The notes: generated by a model from the letters alone, not told the origin. Positions 40,371-49,316 are shown, counted from the first letter of the stretch. The stretch: 64,000 nt of DNA from Protaetiibacter mangrovi (GCF_024752305.1 NZ_JANTHX010000005.1:213050-277049); one strand, 5' to 3'. Made by a program: numbers and translations.

Positions 40371-41620
40371 CGCCGATCACCGCCCGCCAGGCGGACCGGC
40401 GGCTCGTGCTGCTGGTCGTGACCCGGTGGCTGCCGGTGGGCCTCGTCTTCGGTCTGACGGTGCTGCTGCCGCTCGAGCGCGGCGTCACGCTCGCCGAGCT
40501 CGGCGTGATCCTCGCGGTGCAGGGGATCGTGGTGGTGCTGCTGGAGGTGCCGACGGGCGGTCTCACCGACACCGTCGGCCGGCGTCCTGTGCTGCTCGCG
40601 GCGGGAGCGATCGCGATCGTCTCGGCGGGGATCTTCGTGACCGCGCAGGGCTTCTGGATGTTCGCCCTCGCGATGCTGCTGCAGGGCCTCTACCGGGCGC
40701 TCGACTCGGGCCCGCTCGAGGCGTGGTTCGTCGACGCCGTGCACGCCGACGATCCGACGCACCCGGTGGAGCGGGGGCTGAGTCGCGCGGGCGCCGCGCT
40801 CGGGGTGGCGATCGCCCTGGGTGCGCTGGCGGGCGGCGGGCTGGTGGCGTGGCATCCGCTCTCCGCGTGGTCGCCCCTCGTACTGCCGTACCTGGTGGCG
40901 ATCGCGGTGATGGTGGTGAACCTGGTGCTCGTGGCGGTGCTCGTGCACGAGGCGCCGCGTACGCGGGCGGCGTCCGAGTCGGTGGGGCTGCGGGCGACCC
41001 TCGCGGGTGGGTTCGCGGTGCTGGGCCGCTCCCGGGTGCTGCGGGGTCTCGTGCTGGTCGAGGTGTTCTGGAGCGTGGCGATGATCGCGTTCGAGGTGCT
41101 CACCCCCGTGCGGCTCACCGAGCTGCTCGGCACGGAGGCGCTCGCGGCGGCGCTGTTCGGCCCCGCCTCGGCCGCCGCGTGGGGGCTGTTCGCGGTCGGG
41201 TCGGCGCTCGCGGGGGTCGTCGCCGCGCGGATCGGGGTGGCGCGCACCGCGATCCTGGCGCGGTTGCTGAACGGCGCGTTCGTAGTGGTGATGGGCGTCG
41301 CCGCGGGACCCGTGGGTCTCATCGCCGCCTACGGGGTGGTGTACCTCTTCCATGGTGCGGCCGGGCCGATGCACAGCGCGCTGCTGCACCGCCAGGCGAG
41401 CGCCGGCAACCGGGCGGTCGTGCTGTCGCTCAACTCGATGGTGGCCGGCGGCACCTCGAGCGTGGCGCTGCTGGTGCTCGGTCCGCTCGCCGAGGCGACC
41501 TCGCCGTCGTTCGCGTTCATCGCCGCGGGGGTGTTCAGTCTGGCGGGGGCGCTGTGCTACCTGCCGGCCCTCGGCGACGAGCGCCACACGCTCGGCAGCA
41601 CCGCGTCGAGCAGTTTGTAG
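40367..41620 (+). CDS. MFS transporter
   Basis: A 417-residue major facilitator with about 12 membrane spans. The motif A-like loop is GGLTDTVGRRPVLL near residue 65. The GTG start at 40367 overlaps the regulator's stop. Regulator-exporter pairs of this kind usually remove drugs or other toxic compounds, but the substrate is unknown. The last 64 bases overlap the 3' end of the convergent Pr6Pr gene, a long overlap. The tail HTLGSTASSSL may be dispensable. Confidence 0.9.
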   Translation: MTPITARQADRRLVLLVVTRWLPVGLVFGLTVLLPLERGVTLAELGVILAVQGIVVVLLEVPTGGLTDTVGRRPVLLAAGAIAIVSAGIFVTAQGFWMFALAMLLQGLYRALDSGPLEAWFVDAVHADDPTHPVERGLSRAGAALGVAIALGALAGGGLVAWHPLSAWSPLVLPYLVAIAVMVVNLVLVAVLVHEAPRTRAASESVGLRATLAGGFAVLGRSRVLRGLVLVEVFWSVAMIAFEVLTPVRLTELLGTEALAAALFGPASAAAWGLFAVGSALAGVVAARIGVARTAILARLLNGAFVVVMGVAAGPVGLIAAYGVVYLFHGAAGPMHSALLHRQASAGNRAVVLSLNSMVAGGTSSVALLVLGPLAEATSPSFAFIAAGVFSLAGALCYLPALGDERHTLGSTASSSL

Positions 41621-42252
41621 CCGAGCACGCAGCCGAGCGCGATCGCCATGAGCACGAGCGCGTCGAGCAGCGCGGGCTGGGGGCCGACCCCCGCCACGTC
41701 GAGGAAGCGGTAGGGGTACCACTCGGTGAGCGCCCCCTGCCCGAAGATGTAGACGAGCCAGGCCACCGCGACCAGATACGCCCAGAGCACCGTCGACCAG
41801 CGGAACCGCGGCCGCGGCCCGAAGGCCAGCCAGCCGAGAGCGGTCGCGAACGGCGTGACGTAGTGGAGGCCGACCGTGGCGACGAACAGCCATCCGGTCG
41901 GATGCACGTTCGGGGCGATCACGATCGCGAACACGATCCCCGTGACCGTGATCGCGAGCAGCGAGTTGAGGCGCAGCACCTCCCAGAGCCGCCCGCCGCG
42001 CAGCGGCTGCACGACGATGAGCGCGCACACGATCGCGACCACGATGTTGCTCTCGATCGTGTAGTAGCTCGCGAGCTTCCAGAGTCGCTCGACGATGCGC
42101 GCCGCGGGGGAGACGCCCGGCGCCTCGGCGAACGGGTCGGCGGTGACGATCAGCACGACCCGCACCACGAGCGAGAACACGATCACCGCGAGGATGCCGC
42201 CGTGCCAGATCCGCGCCGCGAGCAGCATCCGGCTTCGCGACGAGGACGTCAT
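41557..42252 (-). CDS. Pr6Pr-family membrane protein
   Basis: A 231-residue protein with about six membrane spans. The stretches YYTIESNIVVAIVCAL, HYVTPFATALGWLAF and LTEWYPYRFLDVAGVGPQPALLDALVLMAIAL are typical of actinobacterial proteins annotated as Pr6Pr family membrane proteins, distantly related to the androgen-induced AIG1/ADTRP hydrolase fold. No activity is known in bacteria. It lies between the MFS gene (tail overlap) and tRNA-Gly. Confidence 0.85.
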   Translation of the reverse strand: MTSSSRSRMLLAARIWHGGILAVIVFSLVVRVVLIVTADPFAEAPGVSPAARIVERLWKLASYYTIESNIVVAIVCALIVVQPLRGGRLWEVLRLNSLLAITVTGIVFAIVIAPNVHPTGWLFVATVGLHYVTPFATALGWLAFGPRPRFRWSTVLWAYLVAVAWLVYIFGQGALTEWYPYRFLDVAGVGPQPALLDALVLMAIALGCVLGYKLLDAVLPSVWRSSPRAGR

Positions 42253-42298
42253 CGCCTCAGTGTGCGCGTTGCGGCTGGGAGGCGGCAGGTGAGGCGGG

Positions 42299-42372
42299 TG
42301 GAGGGGATGACGGGAATCGAACCCGCGTAATCAGTTTGGAAGACTGAGGCTCTACCATTGAGCTACATCCCC
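42299..42372 (-). tRNA. tRNA-Gly (anticodon TCC)
   Basis: A full cloverleaf on the minus strand: acceptor GGGGATG pairs with CATCCCC, then D arm TAGCTCAATGGTAGAGC, anticodon loop CTTCCAA with TCC, and T arm GGGTTCGATTCCC. The discriminator base is T and the 3' CCA is encoded (42299-42301). Confidence 0.97.
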
Positions 42373-42457
42373 GGAGCGCCATATGCACGGCGCAACCACG
42401 CGAGTCTAACGCAGGGGAGAGGTGCTTCCGGTCAGCGCACTGGGTCGGGTCCGGCGG

Positions 42458-42643
42458 TCACGCGCTGAGGCGCGCGACCCCCACCAGCTCGGCCGTCTCG
42501 CCGTCGATGCGGGCGGCGACGCACACGTGCGCCTCCTCCCAGGACATCGCCCAGAAGGCGCTCGACTCGATCGGTCCGGTCTCGCCGCAGTCGAGGCAGC
42601 GGGGCTCGAACGCGCGGATCTCGTGGATGTCGATGTTCGCCAT
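42458..42643 (-). CDS. Small conserved-looking protein with CxxC
   Basis: A 61-residue open frame beginning MANIDIHEIRAFEPRCLDCGETG. A CLDC pair is followed by EEAHVCVAARIDGETAELVGVARL, which looks like a beta-rich half of a small zinc or redox domain. The codon use is normal for the genome. No clear ribosome site is visible, which lowers confidence. It lies between two tRNA genes, and no other gene fits this stretch. Function unknown. Confidence 0.55.
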   Translation of the reverse strand: MANIDIHEIRAFEPRCLDCGETGPIESSAFWAMSWEEAHVCVAARIDGETAELVGVARLSA

Positions 42644-42775
42644 GAGGACATGGTGCGCCCGGCGTCCGACATCCGGGCGAAGGCACGCCCGATCGCGGCT
42701 AGACTATGCGAGGCCGTTTTCGGGCCGGATCGCTTCCGTCACCGCCCGAGCGCCGGCTGCAGGACCCGGCATGAC

Positions 42776-42850
42776 CGGGGCGTAGCTCAGCTTGGCTAGA
42801 GTGCCCGCTTTGGGAGCGGGAGGTCGCAGGTTCAAATCCTGTCGCCCCGA
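42776..42850 (+). tRNA. tRNA-Pro (anticodon TGG)
   Basis: The acceptor CGGGGCG pairs with CGCCCCG. D arm GCTCAGCTTGGCTAGAG, anticodon stem-loop CCCGC-TTTGGGA-GCGGG with anticodon TGG, and T arm GCAGGTTCAAATCCTGT are all present. No CCA is encoded. It sits 40 bp upstream of tig, an arrangement common in actinobacteria. Confidence 0.97.
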
Positions 42851-42889
42851 CGGAACATCAGCGAAACAACACCAGGAGAGACATCCCCC

Positions 42890-44275
42890 ATGGTCAGCAC
42901 GACCGTCGAGAAGCTGTCGCCCACGCGCGCCAAGCTCACCATCACCGTGACCCCCGACGAGCTGAAGCCGTCGATCGAGCACGCCTACAAGCACATCGCC
43001 GAGCAGGTCTCGATCCCCGGCTTCCGCAAGGGCAAGGTGCCGCCGCCCATCATCGACCAGCGCGTCGGCCGCGCCGAGGTGCTCAACCACGCCGTCTCGG
43101 AGGGCCTCGAGCGCTTCTACCGCGACGCCGCCGCCGAGGAGAAGGTTCGCCCGCTCGGTCGCCCCGAGGCGGATGTGACCACCTGGCCCAGCGAGAAGGA
43201 CTTCACCGGCGACCTGGTCTTCACCGTCGAGGTCGACGTGCGCCCCGAGTTCGAGGTGCCGAAGTACGACGGCCTCAAGGTCGAGGTCGAGACCGCCAAG
43301 GTCGGCCCCGACGAGGTCGAGAACGAGCTCGAGAACCTGCGCACCCGCTTCGGCACGCTCGTCACCGTCGACCGCCCCGCCAAGACCGGCGACTTCGCGC
43401 AGCTCGACCTGGTCGCCACCATCGGCGGCGAGGAGATCGACACCGCGTCCAACATCTCCTACGAGATCGGATCGGGCGAGCTCATCGAGGGCATCGACGA
43501 GGCGCTCGACACCCTCACCGCGGGCGAGTCGACGACCTTCGAGTCGGAGCTCGTGGGCGGCGACCACCAGGGTGAGAAGGCCCAGATCGCCGTCACCCTC
43601 ATCTCGGTGAAGGAGCGCGAGCTGCCGGAGGCCGACGACGACTTCGCCCAGATCGCCTCGCAGTTCGACACCATCGGCGAGCTCCGCAAGGACATCAAGG
43701 AGCAGCTCGAGAAGTCGGCCGAGTTCGGCCAGGCCGCCGCCGCCCGCGACAAGCTCGTCGAGCTGCTCGTGGAGAAGGCCGAGATCCCCGTTCCGCAGGG
43801 CCTCATCGACGACGAGGTGCACCGCCACCTCGAGAACGAGGGTCGCCTCGAAGACGACGTGCACCGCGCCGAGGTCGCCGAGGAGAGCGAGAAGGTCTTC
43901 AAGCGTCAGCTGCTGCTCGACGCGATCGCCGAGGCCGAGGGTGTGAAGGTCAGCCAGAACGAGCTCACCTCCTACCTCGTGCAGGCCTCCGCCCAGTACG
44001 GCATGGAGCCGGGCGAGTTCATCCAGGCGCTCGGCAACTCCGGCCAGATCCCGGCGATGGTGGGCGAGGTCGCCCGCTCGAAGGCGATCGCCGTCGCCCT
44101 GTCGAAGGCGAAGGTCGTCGACGAGAAGGGCAAGGCGGTCGACGTCTCCGCCCTCACCGCGACGGTGCTCGGCGACGGCGACGACGACTCCGAGATCATC
44201 GAGGAGTCCGACCTCGTCGGCGTCGACCACGACCACGACGACCACGACCACGACCACGAGGGTCACCAGCACTGA
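42890..44275 (+). CDS. tig: Trigger factor
   Basis: A 461-residue ribosome-bound chaperone and prolyl isomerase. The ribosome-docking signature is in [20 protein letters not shown] (about residues 42-61). The FKBP-type domain follows ([15 protein letters not shown] to about 245), then the helical substrate-binding C-terminal domain. The tail is His/Asp-rich ([15 protein letters not shown]), which may bind metal. Aggagag lies before the ATG. It is upstream of clpP1P2, the usual neighbourhood. Confidence 0.97.
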   Translation: MVSTTVEKLSPTRAKLTITVTPDELKPSIEHAYKHIAEQVSIPGFRKGKVPPPIIDQRVGRAEVLNHAVSEGLERFYRDAAAEEKVRPLGRPEADVTTWPSEKDFTGDLVFTVEVDVRPEFEVPKYDGLKVEVETAKVGPDEVENELENLRTRFGTLVTVDRPAKTGDFAQLDLVATIGGEEIDTASNISYEIGSGELIEGIDEALDTLTAGESTTFESELVGGDHQGEKAQIAVTLISVKERELPEADDDFAQIASQFDTIGELRKDIKEQLEKSAEFGQAAAARDKLVELLVEKAEIPVPQGLIDDEVHRHLENEGRLEDDVHRAEVAEESEKVFKRQLLLDAIAEAEGVKVSQNELTSYLVQASAQYGMEPGEFIQALGNSGQIPAMVGEVARSKAIAVALSKAKVVDEKGKAVDVSALTATVLGDGDDDSEIIEESDLVGVDHDHDDHDHDHEGHQH

Positions 44276-44290
44276 GCTCCGAGCTCTCGA

Positions 44291-44347
44291 TGAGGGGTCG
44301 CGAACTGCACCGAACACGGCGTGTCGGATGCAGATTGCGACCCCTCA
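44291..44347. repeat. 57-bp near-perfect palindrome after tig
   Basis: Two 28-bp arms meet with a single base between them. The outer 11 bases (TGAGGGGTCGC) pair perfectly and the inner parts pair at most positions. It begins 15 bases after the tig stop. No T run follows. It may be a terminator, but the length is more than needed, so a dispersed palindromic unit is also possible. Confidence 0.7.
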
Positions 44348-44379
44348 CGCGTGCCCGGGCACGGGCGTAGGGTGACGTG

Positions 44380-44895
44380 ATGCGGTACGTGATCCTGCTG
44401 CGCGGCGTCAACGTGGGCGGCGTCACCGTCCGGATGGCCGAGCTGCGCGAGCTGCTCGAGGGGCTCGGCTACGGCGAGGTGACCACGGTGCTCGCGAGCG
44501 GCAACGCGCTCGTCACGAGCGACGCATCCGCCGCCCGGGTGAAGGCGGATGTCGAGGCCGCCCTGCGCGAGCGCTTCGGCTACGACGCCTGGGTGCACGT
44601 GATGTCGACGGATGCGCTGCGCACCATCGTCGACGCCTACCCGTTCGAGCGCGGGCGCGACGGCTGGCACGACTACGTGCTGTTCGTGCTCGACGGCGGG
44701 GTGCAGGCGCGCATCCTCGAGCTCGAGCTCGACCCCGCGCACGAGAGCGCCGCATCCGGTGACGGCGTCGTCTACTGGACGGTGCCCAAGGGCGACACCC
44801 TCGACTCGCAACTCGGCACCGCGATCGGCAAGGCCGCCTACAAGCCGCACCTCACGAGCCGCAACATCAACACCCTCGACAAGTTGCTGCGCTAG
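44380..44895 (+). CDS. DUF1697 protein
   Basis: A 171-residue member of DUF1697. The start [13 protein letters not shown], the middle [11 protein letters not shown] and the end [19 protein letters not shown] are the family's three conserved blocks. The fold is thought to be ferredoxin-like and cytosolic; no function is known. A GTG three bases upstream could also serve as start. It follows the 57-bp palindrome and is followed by the first CTCAGAAATGCAGGAG element. Confidence 0.9.
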   Translation: MRYVILLRGVNVGGVTVRMAELRELLEGLGYGEVTTVLASGNALVTSDASAARVKADVEAALRERFGYDAWVHVMSTDALRTIVDAYPFERGRDGWHDYVLFVLDGGVQARILELELDPAHESAASGDGVVYWTVPKGDTLDSQLGTAIGKAAYKPHLTSRNINTLDKLLR

Positions 44896-44947
44896 CCGCG
44901 ACGGCGCCGGCGCCGGCGACCGGTGCCGGCCTCAGCGCATCCGTTCA

Positions 44948-45036
44948 CCTCAGAAATGCAGGAGAAACTCCGGCGGGGAAGCCGCCGAACCCGGATGCGG
45001 TGGGCATCGGCGGCGGATCTCCTGCATTTCTGGCAG
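44948..45036. repeat. 89-bp inverted-repeat element, copy C
   Basis: The arm CAGAAATGCAGGAG (44951-44964) recurs inverted as CTCCTGCATTTCTG (45019-45032) around a 54-bp centre. The same arm sequence and layout recur at 45541-45628. Both copies bracket the TPR gene. This copy lies between convergent stops (DUF1697 and TPR), so it may also end transcripts. Confidence 0.8.
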
Positions 45037-45044
45037 GGGGGCGG

Positions 45045-45524
45045 TCACTCGAGCAGCGCGTCGGCGTAGGCGGGCACCGAGCGGTGGTACCGGGGCAGGT
45101 GCGGGGTGAGCGCGTGCAGCAGCGCCGACACCGCCTCGACCGGGCGGCCCAGGTCGACGAGGGCGAGCGCCGCGAAGGCGACGGCGGCATCCGCGTACTC
45201 GTCGTCGGATGCGCGCCCCACGAACTCCGTGCGCAGCAGTTCGAGCGACTCCTCGGGGCGCCCGAGGTTGCGTACGGTGCTCGCGAGCTGGATGACGCAC
45301 TGGGCGCGCTCCGACTCGGGCAGGCCGGCGGCGAGCGCCGCGCGGTAGAGCTGCTCGGCTCCCGCCTCGTCGCCCGTGGAGTCGCGGGCGCCCGCGCGCT
45401 CGAACAGCGCGAGCGGCTCATCCGGATGCTCGGCGGCGATCTCGTCGATGCGCCGCACCAGCTCGGCGTCGTCCAACTGCTCCGCCGCGGCCCAGACGGC
45501 CGCCATCCGCTCGCGCCACTCCAT
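45045..45524 (-). CDS. Tetratricopeptide-repeat protein
   Basis: A 159-residue helical protein with about three TPR-like repeats. They are visible in [55 protein letters not shown] and [24 protein letters not shown]. It resembles small actinobacterial tetratricopeptide proteins of unknown role, probably acting in protein-protein contacts. Copies of an inverted-repeat element lie 9 bp after its stop and 17 bp before its start. Confidence 0.8.
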   Translation of the reverse strand: MEWRERMAAVWAAAEQLDDAELVRRIDEIAAEHPDEPLALFERAGARDSTGDEAGAEQLYRAALAAGLPESERAQCVIQLASTVRNLGRPEESLELLRTEFVGRASDDEYADAAVAFAALALVDLGRPVEAVSALLHALTPHLPRYHRSVPAYADALLE

Positions 45525-45540
45525 CCGTCCACAGTATTCG

Positions 45541-45628
45541 CCTCAGAAATGCAGGAGTCTTCCGCTCGGCACCCCGGATCTCCGGCAGCGGCGCCGACGG
45601 CGGCGAGTATCTCCTGCATTTCTCGCAG
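45541..45628. repeat. 88-bp inverted-repeat element, copy D
   Basis: Left arm CTCAGAAATGCAGGAG (45542-45557) and right arm CTCCTGCATTTCTCGCAG (45611-45628) match copy C in sequence; the centre does not. It sits upstream of both the TPR gene and clpP1, so a terminator role is unlikely for this copy. Confidence 0.8.
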
Positions 45629-45777
45629 TGGCGGTGCCGCCCCCGGCGGACGCGGCGCGCGACTCTGCCCAGGGCGAACACGGCCGGGTCGTCGAAAGCG
45701 CGCCGGTAGATTCGTGAGCGACCCCCGGGGCCCCGGCCTCGACCCGGCGTCCGACACAGACACAAGGAGCTCCTCCC

Positions 45778-46368
45778 ATGGCAGAACCGGCATTCACGCC
45801 GAGCGTCTTCGACCGCCTCCTCAAGGACCGCATCATCTGGCTCGGTTCCGAGGTGCGCGACGAGAACGCGAACGAGATCGCAGCGAAGCTGCTGCTGCTC
45901 GCCGCGGAGGACCCGGAGCGCGACATCTACCTCTACATCAACAGCCCCGGCGGTTCGATCACGGCGGGCATGGCGATCTACGACACGATGCAGTTCATCC
46001 CGAACGACGTCGTCACGGTCGGCATCGGCATGGCCGCGTCGATGGGGCAGCTGCTGCTGACGGCGGGCACCAAGGGCAAGCGCTACATCACCCCGAACGC
46101 GCGCGTGCTGCTGCACCAGCCGCACGGCGGATTCGGCGGCACGAGCTCCGACATCCAGACCCAGGCCGCGCTCATCATCGACATGAAGAACCGCCTGGCC
46201 CAGATCACCGCCGACCAGACCGGCAAGACGGTCGAGCAGGTCAACGCCGACGGCGACCGCGACCGCTGGTTCACGGCCGAGGAGGCCCTCGAGTACGGCT
46301 TCGTCGACCACATCCGCGCCTCGGCGGCGGATGTCGTGGGCGGCGCCGGCACGGACGTGAAGAAGTAA
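45778..46368 (+). CDS. clpP1: ATP-dependent Clp protease subunit ClpP1
   Basis: A 196-residue serine protease subunit. The catalytic triad is Ser88 (GMAASMG), His113 (LLHQPHG) and Asp162 (DRDRW). The oligomerisation and gate regions are normal. In actinobacteria ClpP1 and ClpP2 form a mixed tetradecamer fed by ClpX or ClpC1. A ggagct site lies before the ATG. clpP2 begins 26 bases after the stop. Confidence 0.96.
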   Translation: MAEPAFTPSVFDRLLKDRIIWLGSEVRDENANEIAAKLLLLAAEDPERDIYLYINSPGGSITAGMAIYDTMQFIPNDVVTVGIGMAASMGQLLLTAGTKGKRYITPNARVLLHQPHGGFGGTSSDIQTQAALIIDMKNRLAQITADQTGKTVEQVNADGDRDRWFTAEEALEYGFVDHIRASAADVVGGAGTDVKK

Positions 46369-46394
46369 GCGCGAGAGAGACGAGGAACAGACAG

Positions 46395-47066
46395 ATGGAT
46401 ACCCCCACCTTCATGGCCGGCGGAGACCTGGCCTCTCGCATGCCGAGCTCGCGCTACATCCTGCCGAGCTTCGAGGAGCGCACGGCCTACGGCTTCAAGC
46501 GCCAGGACCCGTACGCGAAGCTCTTCGAGGACCGCATCATCTTCCTCGGCGTGCAGGTCGACGACGCGTCGGCCGACGACGTCATGGCGCAGCTGCTGGT
46601 GCTCGAGTCGATGGATCCCGACCGCGACATCGTCATGTACATCAACAGCCCCGGCGGCTCGTTCACCGCGATGACGGCGATCTACGACACCATGCAGTAC
46701 ATCCGCCCGCAGATCCAGACGGTCGTGCTCGGCCAGGCGGCGTCCGCGGCCGCGGTGATCCTCGCCGCCGGAACCCCGGGCAAGCGCCTCGCGCTGCCGA
46801 ACTCGCGCGTGCTCATCCACCAGCCCGCCGTCGGCGAGGCCGGCCGCGGTCAGGCCTCGGACATCGAGATCCAGGCGAAGGAGATCCTGCGCCTGCGCAC
46901 CTGGCTCGAGGAGACGCTGTCGCGCCACTCGAACAAGACGCAGGAGGAGGTCAACGCCGACATCGAGCGCGACCGCATCCTGTCGGCCGACGAGGCCCTC
47001 GAGTACGGCCTCATCGACCAGGTGCTCTCGAGCCGCAAGACCCTGCCCGCGCTCACCAAGGCGTAG
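46395..47066 (+). CDS. clpP2: ATP-dependent Clp protease subunit ClpP2
   Basis: A 223-residue subunit with a longer N-terminus ([22 protein letters not shown]), the usual mark of ClpP2. The catalytic triad is Ser117 (GQAASAAA), His142 (IHQPAVG) and Asp193 ([15 protein letters not shown]). ATG at 46395 is chosen; an alternative at Met16 is possible because the propeptide is processed in mycobacteria. It is cotranscribed with clpP1 and ends at a strong two-way hairpin. Confidence 0.96.
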   Translation: MDTPTFMAGGDLASRMPSSRYILPSFEERTAYGFKRQDPYAKLFEDRIIFLGVQVDDASADDVMAQLLVLESMDPDRDIVMYINSPGGSFTAMTAIYDTMQYIRPQIQTVVLGQAASAAAVILAAGTPGKRLALPNSRVLIHQPAVGEAGRGQASDIEIQAKEILRLRTWLEETLSRHSNKTQEEVNADIERDRILSADEALEYGLIDQVLSSRKTLPALTKA

Positions 47067-47072
47067 GCGAGA

Positions 47073-47111
47073 CGACGACGGCCCCCGGTCATGGACCGGG
47101 GGCCGTCGTCG
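47073..47111. terminator. Two-way hairpin between clpP2 and copC
   Basis: A perfect 18-bp stem (cgacgacggcccccggtc and its complement) closes a 3-base loop. It starts 7 bases after the clpP2 stop and ends 8 bases before the copC stop. Convergent genes share it. No T run. Confidence 0.75.
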
Positions 47112-47118
47112 TGCGGGC

Positions 47119-47718
47119 TCAGCGTCGCCGGGTGGCGATGAGCGCGACCGTCACCGCGATCGCGACGACGAGCACGGCCCCCACGATCCACAGCACGTCG
47201 CCGAGCGGGATGTCGACCGAGGTGTCGGTGTCGTGATGACCCGCGTCGAGCTCGGGAGGTTGCGTCGCGCTCAGGGTCGCCGTGGCGCCGCACGCGGCCG
47301 GCTGCGCGGACCCCTCGGCGGTGGCGTCGCCCGTCCAGGTGAAGGGGATCTCCCCGCCCACCGGATGCCCGTCGGCCGAGACCACCTGCCACTCCACGGT
47401 GTAGTCGCCGGCCGGCCCGACCGCCGCGTCCGTCGACATCGTGTTGTCGACGATCGTGAGGCAGCCGTCGCCGTAGTACCGGCGGTCCGCGCTCACGATC
47501 CGCATCGCGAAGGCCGCGTCGCCCGCGTCGGCGAGCAGCGTCTCGTCGAAGGTGACCGAGAACGCGTCGGGGAGCGTGTCGAGCGTCGCGCCCGGGGCGG
47601 GTGTCGAGTCGACGAGCACGCTGTGCGCCTCGGCCGCGGGGGCCACCACCAGGGCCAGGGCGAGCCCCGCGGCGGCGACCGAGGTCGCCGCGACGAGGCT
47701 CCGCAGGCGGCGGCTCAC
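47119..47718 (-). CDS. copC: CopC-domain copper-binding membrane-anchored protein
   Basis: A 199-residue exported protein. A signal peptide is visible at residues 1-31 (ending APAAEA), giving a mature N-terminus HSVL whose His is the usual Cu(II) ligand of CopC. The beta-barrel has VTFDE and SADGHPVGGEIPFTW with a second His. A C-terminal span (LWIVGAVLVVAIAVTVALIA) with a basic tail anchors it outside the membrane. The GTG start overlaps the YcnI stop in GTGA (47715-47718). Confidence 0.9.
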   Translation of the reverse strand: MSRRLRSLVAATSVAAAGLALALVVAPAAEAHSVLVDSTPAPGATLDTLPDAFSVTFDETLLADAGDAAFAMRIVSADRRYYGDGCLTIVDNTMSTDAAVGPAGDYTVEWQVVSADGHPVGGEIPFTWTGDATAEGSAQPAACGATATLSATQPPELDAGHHDTDTSVDIPLGDVLWIVGAVLVVAIAVTVALIATRRR

Positions 47719-48485
47719 GCCGCACCGCCGGTTCCGGGGTCGCGCGGGCCGGCTGCGGCATCCGCGGCGCGCCGCCGCCAGACCACCGCGAGCGCGACGC
47801 CGACGGCGCCGACCGCGAGCCCGGCGACGCCGAGCACCCGCGCCACGACGTCGGTGCCGGATGCGCCGGCGGCGGATCCGTCGGCCTCCGGCTCGCTCGT
47901 CACCTCGGGGGCCGCGTCGTCGTCACCGTCGTCGTGGTGGTCGGCGACGGGCGCGTCGTTCACGTAGAGCACGGGTGCCGGGTGCTCCGCCCCCTCGCCC
48001 GTGTCGCTCCACGAGACGGTGCTGCCGTCGCTGTAGCCCTGCTCCACGGGCAGCACGATCGAGCCGGTGTCGGGCACCGGGCCGAGCGAGACGGGGAAGA
48101 GCCCCAGCTCGCCCACGCCGATGCCGGCGCCGTCGTCGGCGGTCCACACGATGCTCGTGACCGCCTCCGTGATCTGCGTCTCGCCGACGGTCACGGGCTC
48201 GGGCAGCGTCGTGCGCACGAGCTCGGCGCTCCAGCCGGCGATCGGCACGGTGCGCACGCTCGTGAACGGCGTGTCGGTGGGCAGCATGAGGGTGAGCGAC
48301 ACGGTGGAGGCCGACTCGGATTCGGTGGGCACCTTGAAGGTCAGCAGGGCGTAGCTGCCGGGGGCCGCCGTGTTCTCCGCGAGCGTGACGTGCGCGCTCG
48401 CGGAGAGGGGTGCCGCGAGCGCGAGCGCGGTAGCGGCGGTGAGAGTGATGAACGCCGCGGGGCCGCGGCGGATGGTTCGGGACAT
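47715..48485 (-). CDS. ycnI: YcnI-like copper-associated membrane protein (DUF1775)
   Basis: A 256-residue exported protein. The signal peptide ends SASA, so the mature chain begins HVTL; this His with a nearby Trp forms the mono-His brace copper site of YcnI. The DUF1775 domain runs to about residue 175. A linker with HHDDGDDD follows, then a C-terminal membrane span (VLGVAGLAVGAVGVALAVVW). ATG at 48485 is chosen. It is coupled to copC and is thought to act as an extracytoplasmic copper chaperone. Confidence 0.9.
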   Translation of the reverse strand: MSRTIRRGPAAFITLTAATALALAAPLSASAHVTLAENTAAPGSYALLTFKVPTESESASTVSLTLMLPTDTPFTSVRTVPIAGWSAELVRTTLPEPVTVGETQITEAVTSIVWTADDGAGIGVGELGLFPVSLGPVPDTGSIVLPVEQGYSDGSTVSWSDTGEGAEHPAPVLYVNDAPVADHHDDGDDDAAPEVTSEPEADGSAAGASGTDVVARVLGVAGLAVGAVGVALAVVWRRRAADAAAGPRDPGTGGAA

Positions 48486-48556
48486 GGTTCTCCTGACGAA
48501 GGGATGATGAGGTGGTCTGCGGGCGCGCCGACGCGCGGCCGCGAGGACCGTCGACG

Positions 48557-49156
48557 TCAGACGCGGGAGGCGAGCGGGGGACCGCGCCGCGAGATCGCGG
48601 TGCGGAGGGTCTCGGAGACCGGGATGTCGCGGCGGCCGGCGACGGGCCTCGGGCGTCGGTTCGCGGGCCGCGGCGTGCGGATGCCGAGCACGCGCAGCAG
48701 GAACCCGCCGACGCGCGCGAGCACCGCCCACACACGCGACTCGAGTCCGCGCAGGTAGCCGACCGTCAGCGCGCCGGCGACGAGGTGCGCGAGCCACATG
48801 GCCGCACCGCCCTGGGCCACGGCCGCCGCGGGGTCGCTCACGAGCGCGAACAGCTCGTGGTGATGGCCGCCCGAGGCGGTGACCGTGGCGCCGGAGCCGA
48901 GCAGCGAGAAAACGAGGTGGAACGCGAGCTGGGAGATCGTGACCGCTGTGATCGTGCGCACCAGACCGACGCGCCGTCCGGCGACGATCCGCCCGACGGC
49001 GATCGTGCCGACGGCGCCCGCGAAGACCCCGCCGAGCACGAGGGCGATGCCCGTCGGTGCCGGGCCGCCGCCGACGAGGTGCGAGACGGCGGCGAGCAGG
49101 GTCGCGACGCCGCCCAGCAGGGTGCCGCGCAGGAGGCGGGAGGCGCGCGGCGTCAT
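48557..49156 (-). CDS. Membrane protein of the copper cluster
   Basis: A 199-residue protein with about four membrane spans. An external-looking loop holds a His cluster (SGGHHHELFALVSD), and a further span contains WLAHLVAGALTVGYLRGL. The C-terminus is a basic, proline-rich tail of about 45 residues. It is the first gene of the ycnI-copC transcript, with a 71-bp gap. The ggagg before ATG at 49156 is unusually close (one base). I do not recognise a named family. Copper transport or insertion is suggested only by neighbours and the His cluster. Confidence 0.75.
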   Translation of the reverse strand: MTPRASRLLRGTLLGGVATLLAAVSHLVGGGPAPTGIALVLGGVFAGAVGTIAVGRIVAGRRVGLVRTITAVTISQLAFHLVFSLLGSGATVTASGGHHHELFALVSDPAAAVAQGGAAMWLAHLVAGALTVGYLRGLESRVWAVLARVGGFLLRVLGIRTPRPANRRPRPVAGRRDIPVSETLRTAISRRGPPLASRV

Positions 49157-49316
49157 GCCTCCAGGGTAGTCGGAGAGGCTCCGCGCACCCAGTCGCGTCC
49201 CGCGAACGCGTGCCACGCGAACCGGGGGCGGCGCGCCGACACGGGAAATGCGGAGAGACCCACCTCGGTCGCCGGGACGGGTTAGGCTCCTGGTACCGCT
49301 TCGGAGGGAGAACGGC

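Noticed and set aside
42422-42799. Plus-strand frame of 125 codons between the tRNA genes
   Set aside because: It runs into tRNA-Pro and has shadow-type composition. The minus-strand 61-codon frame is more protein-like.
44948-45628. CRISPR array
   Set aside because: There are only two copies, each an inverted pair, separated by a gene, with no regular spacing and no cas genes.
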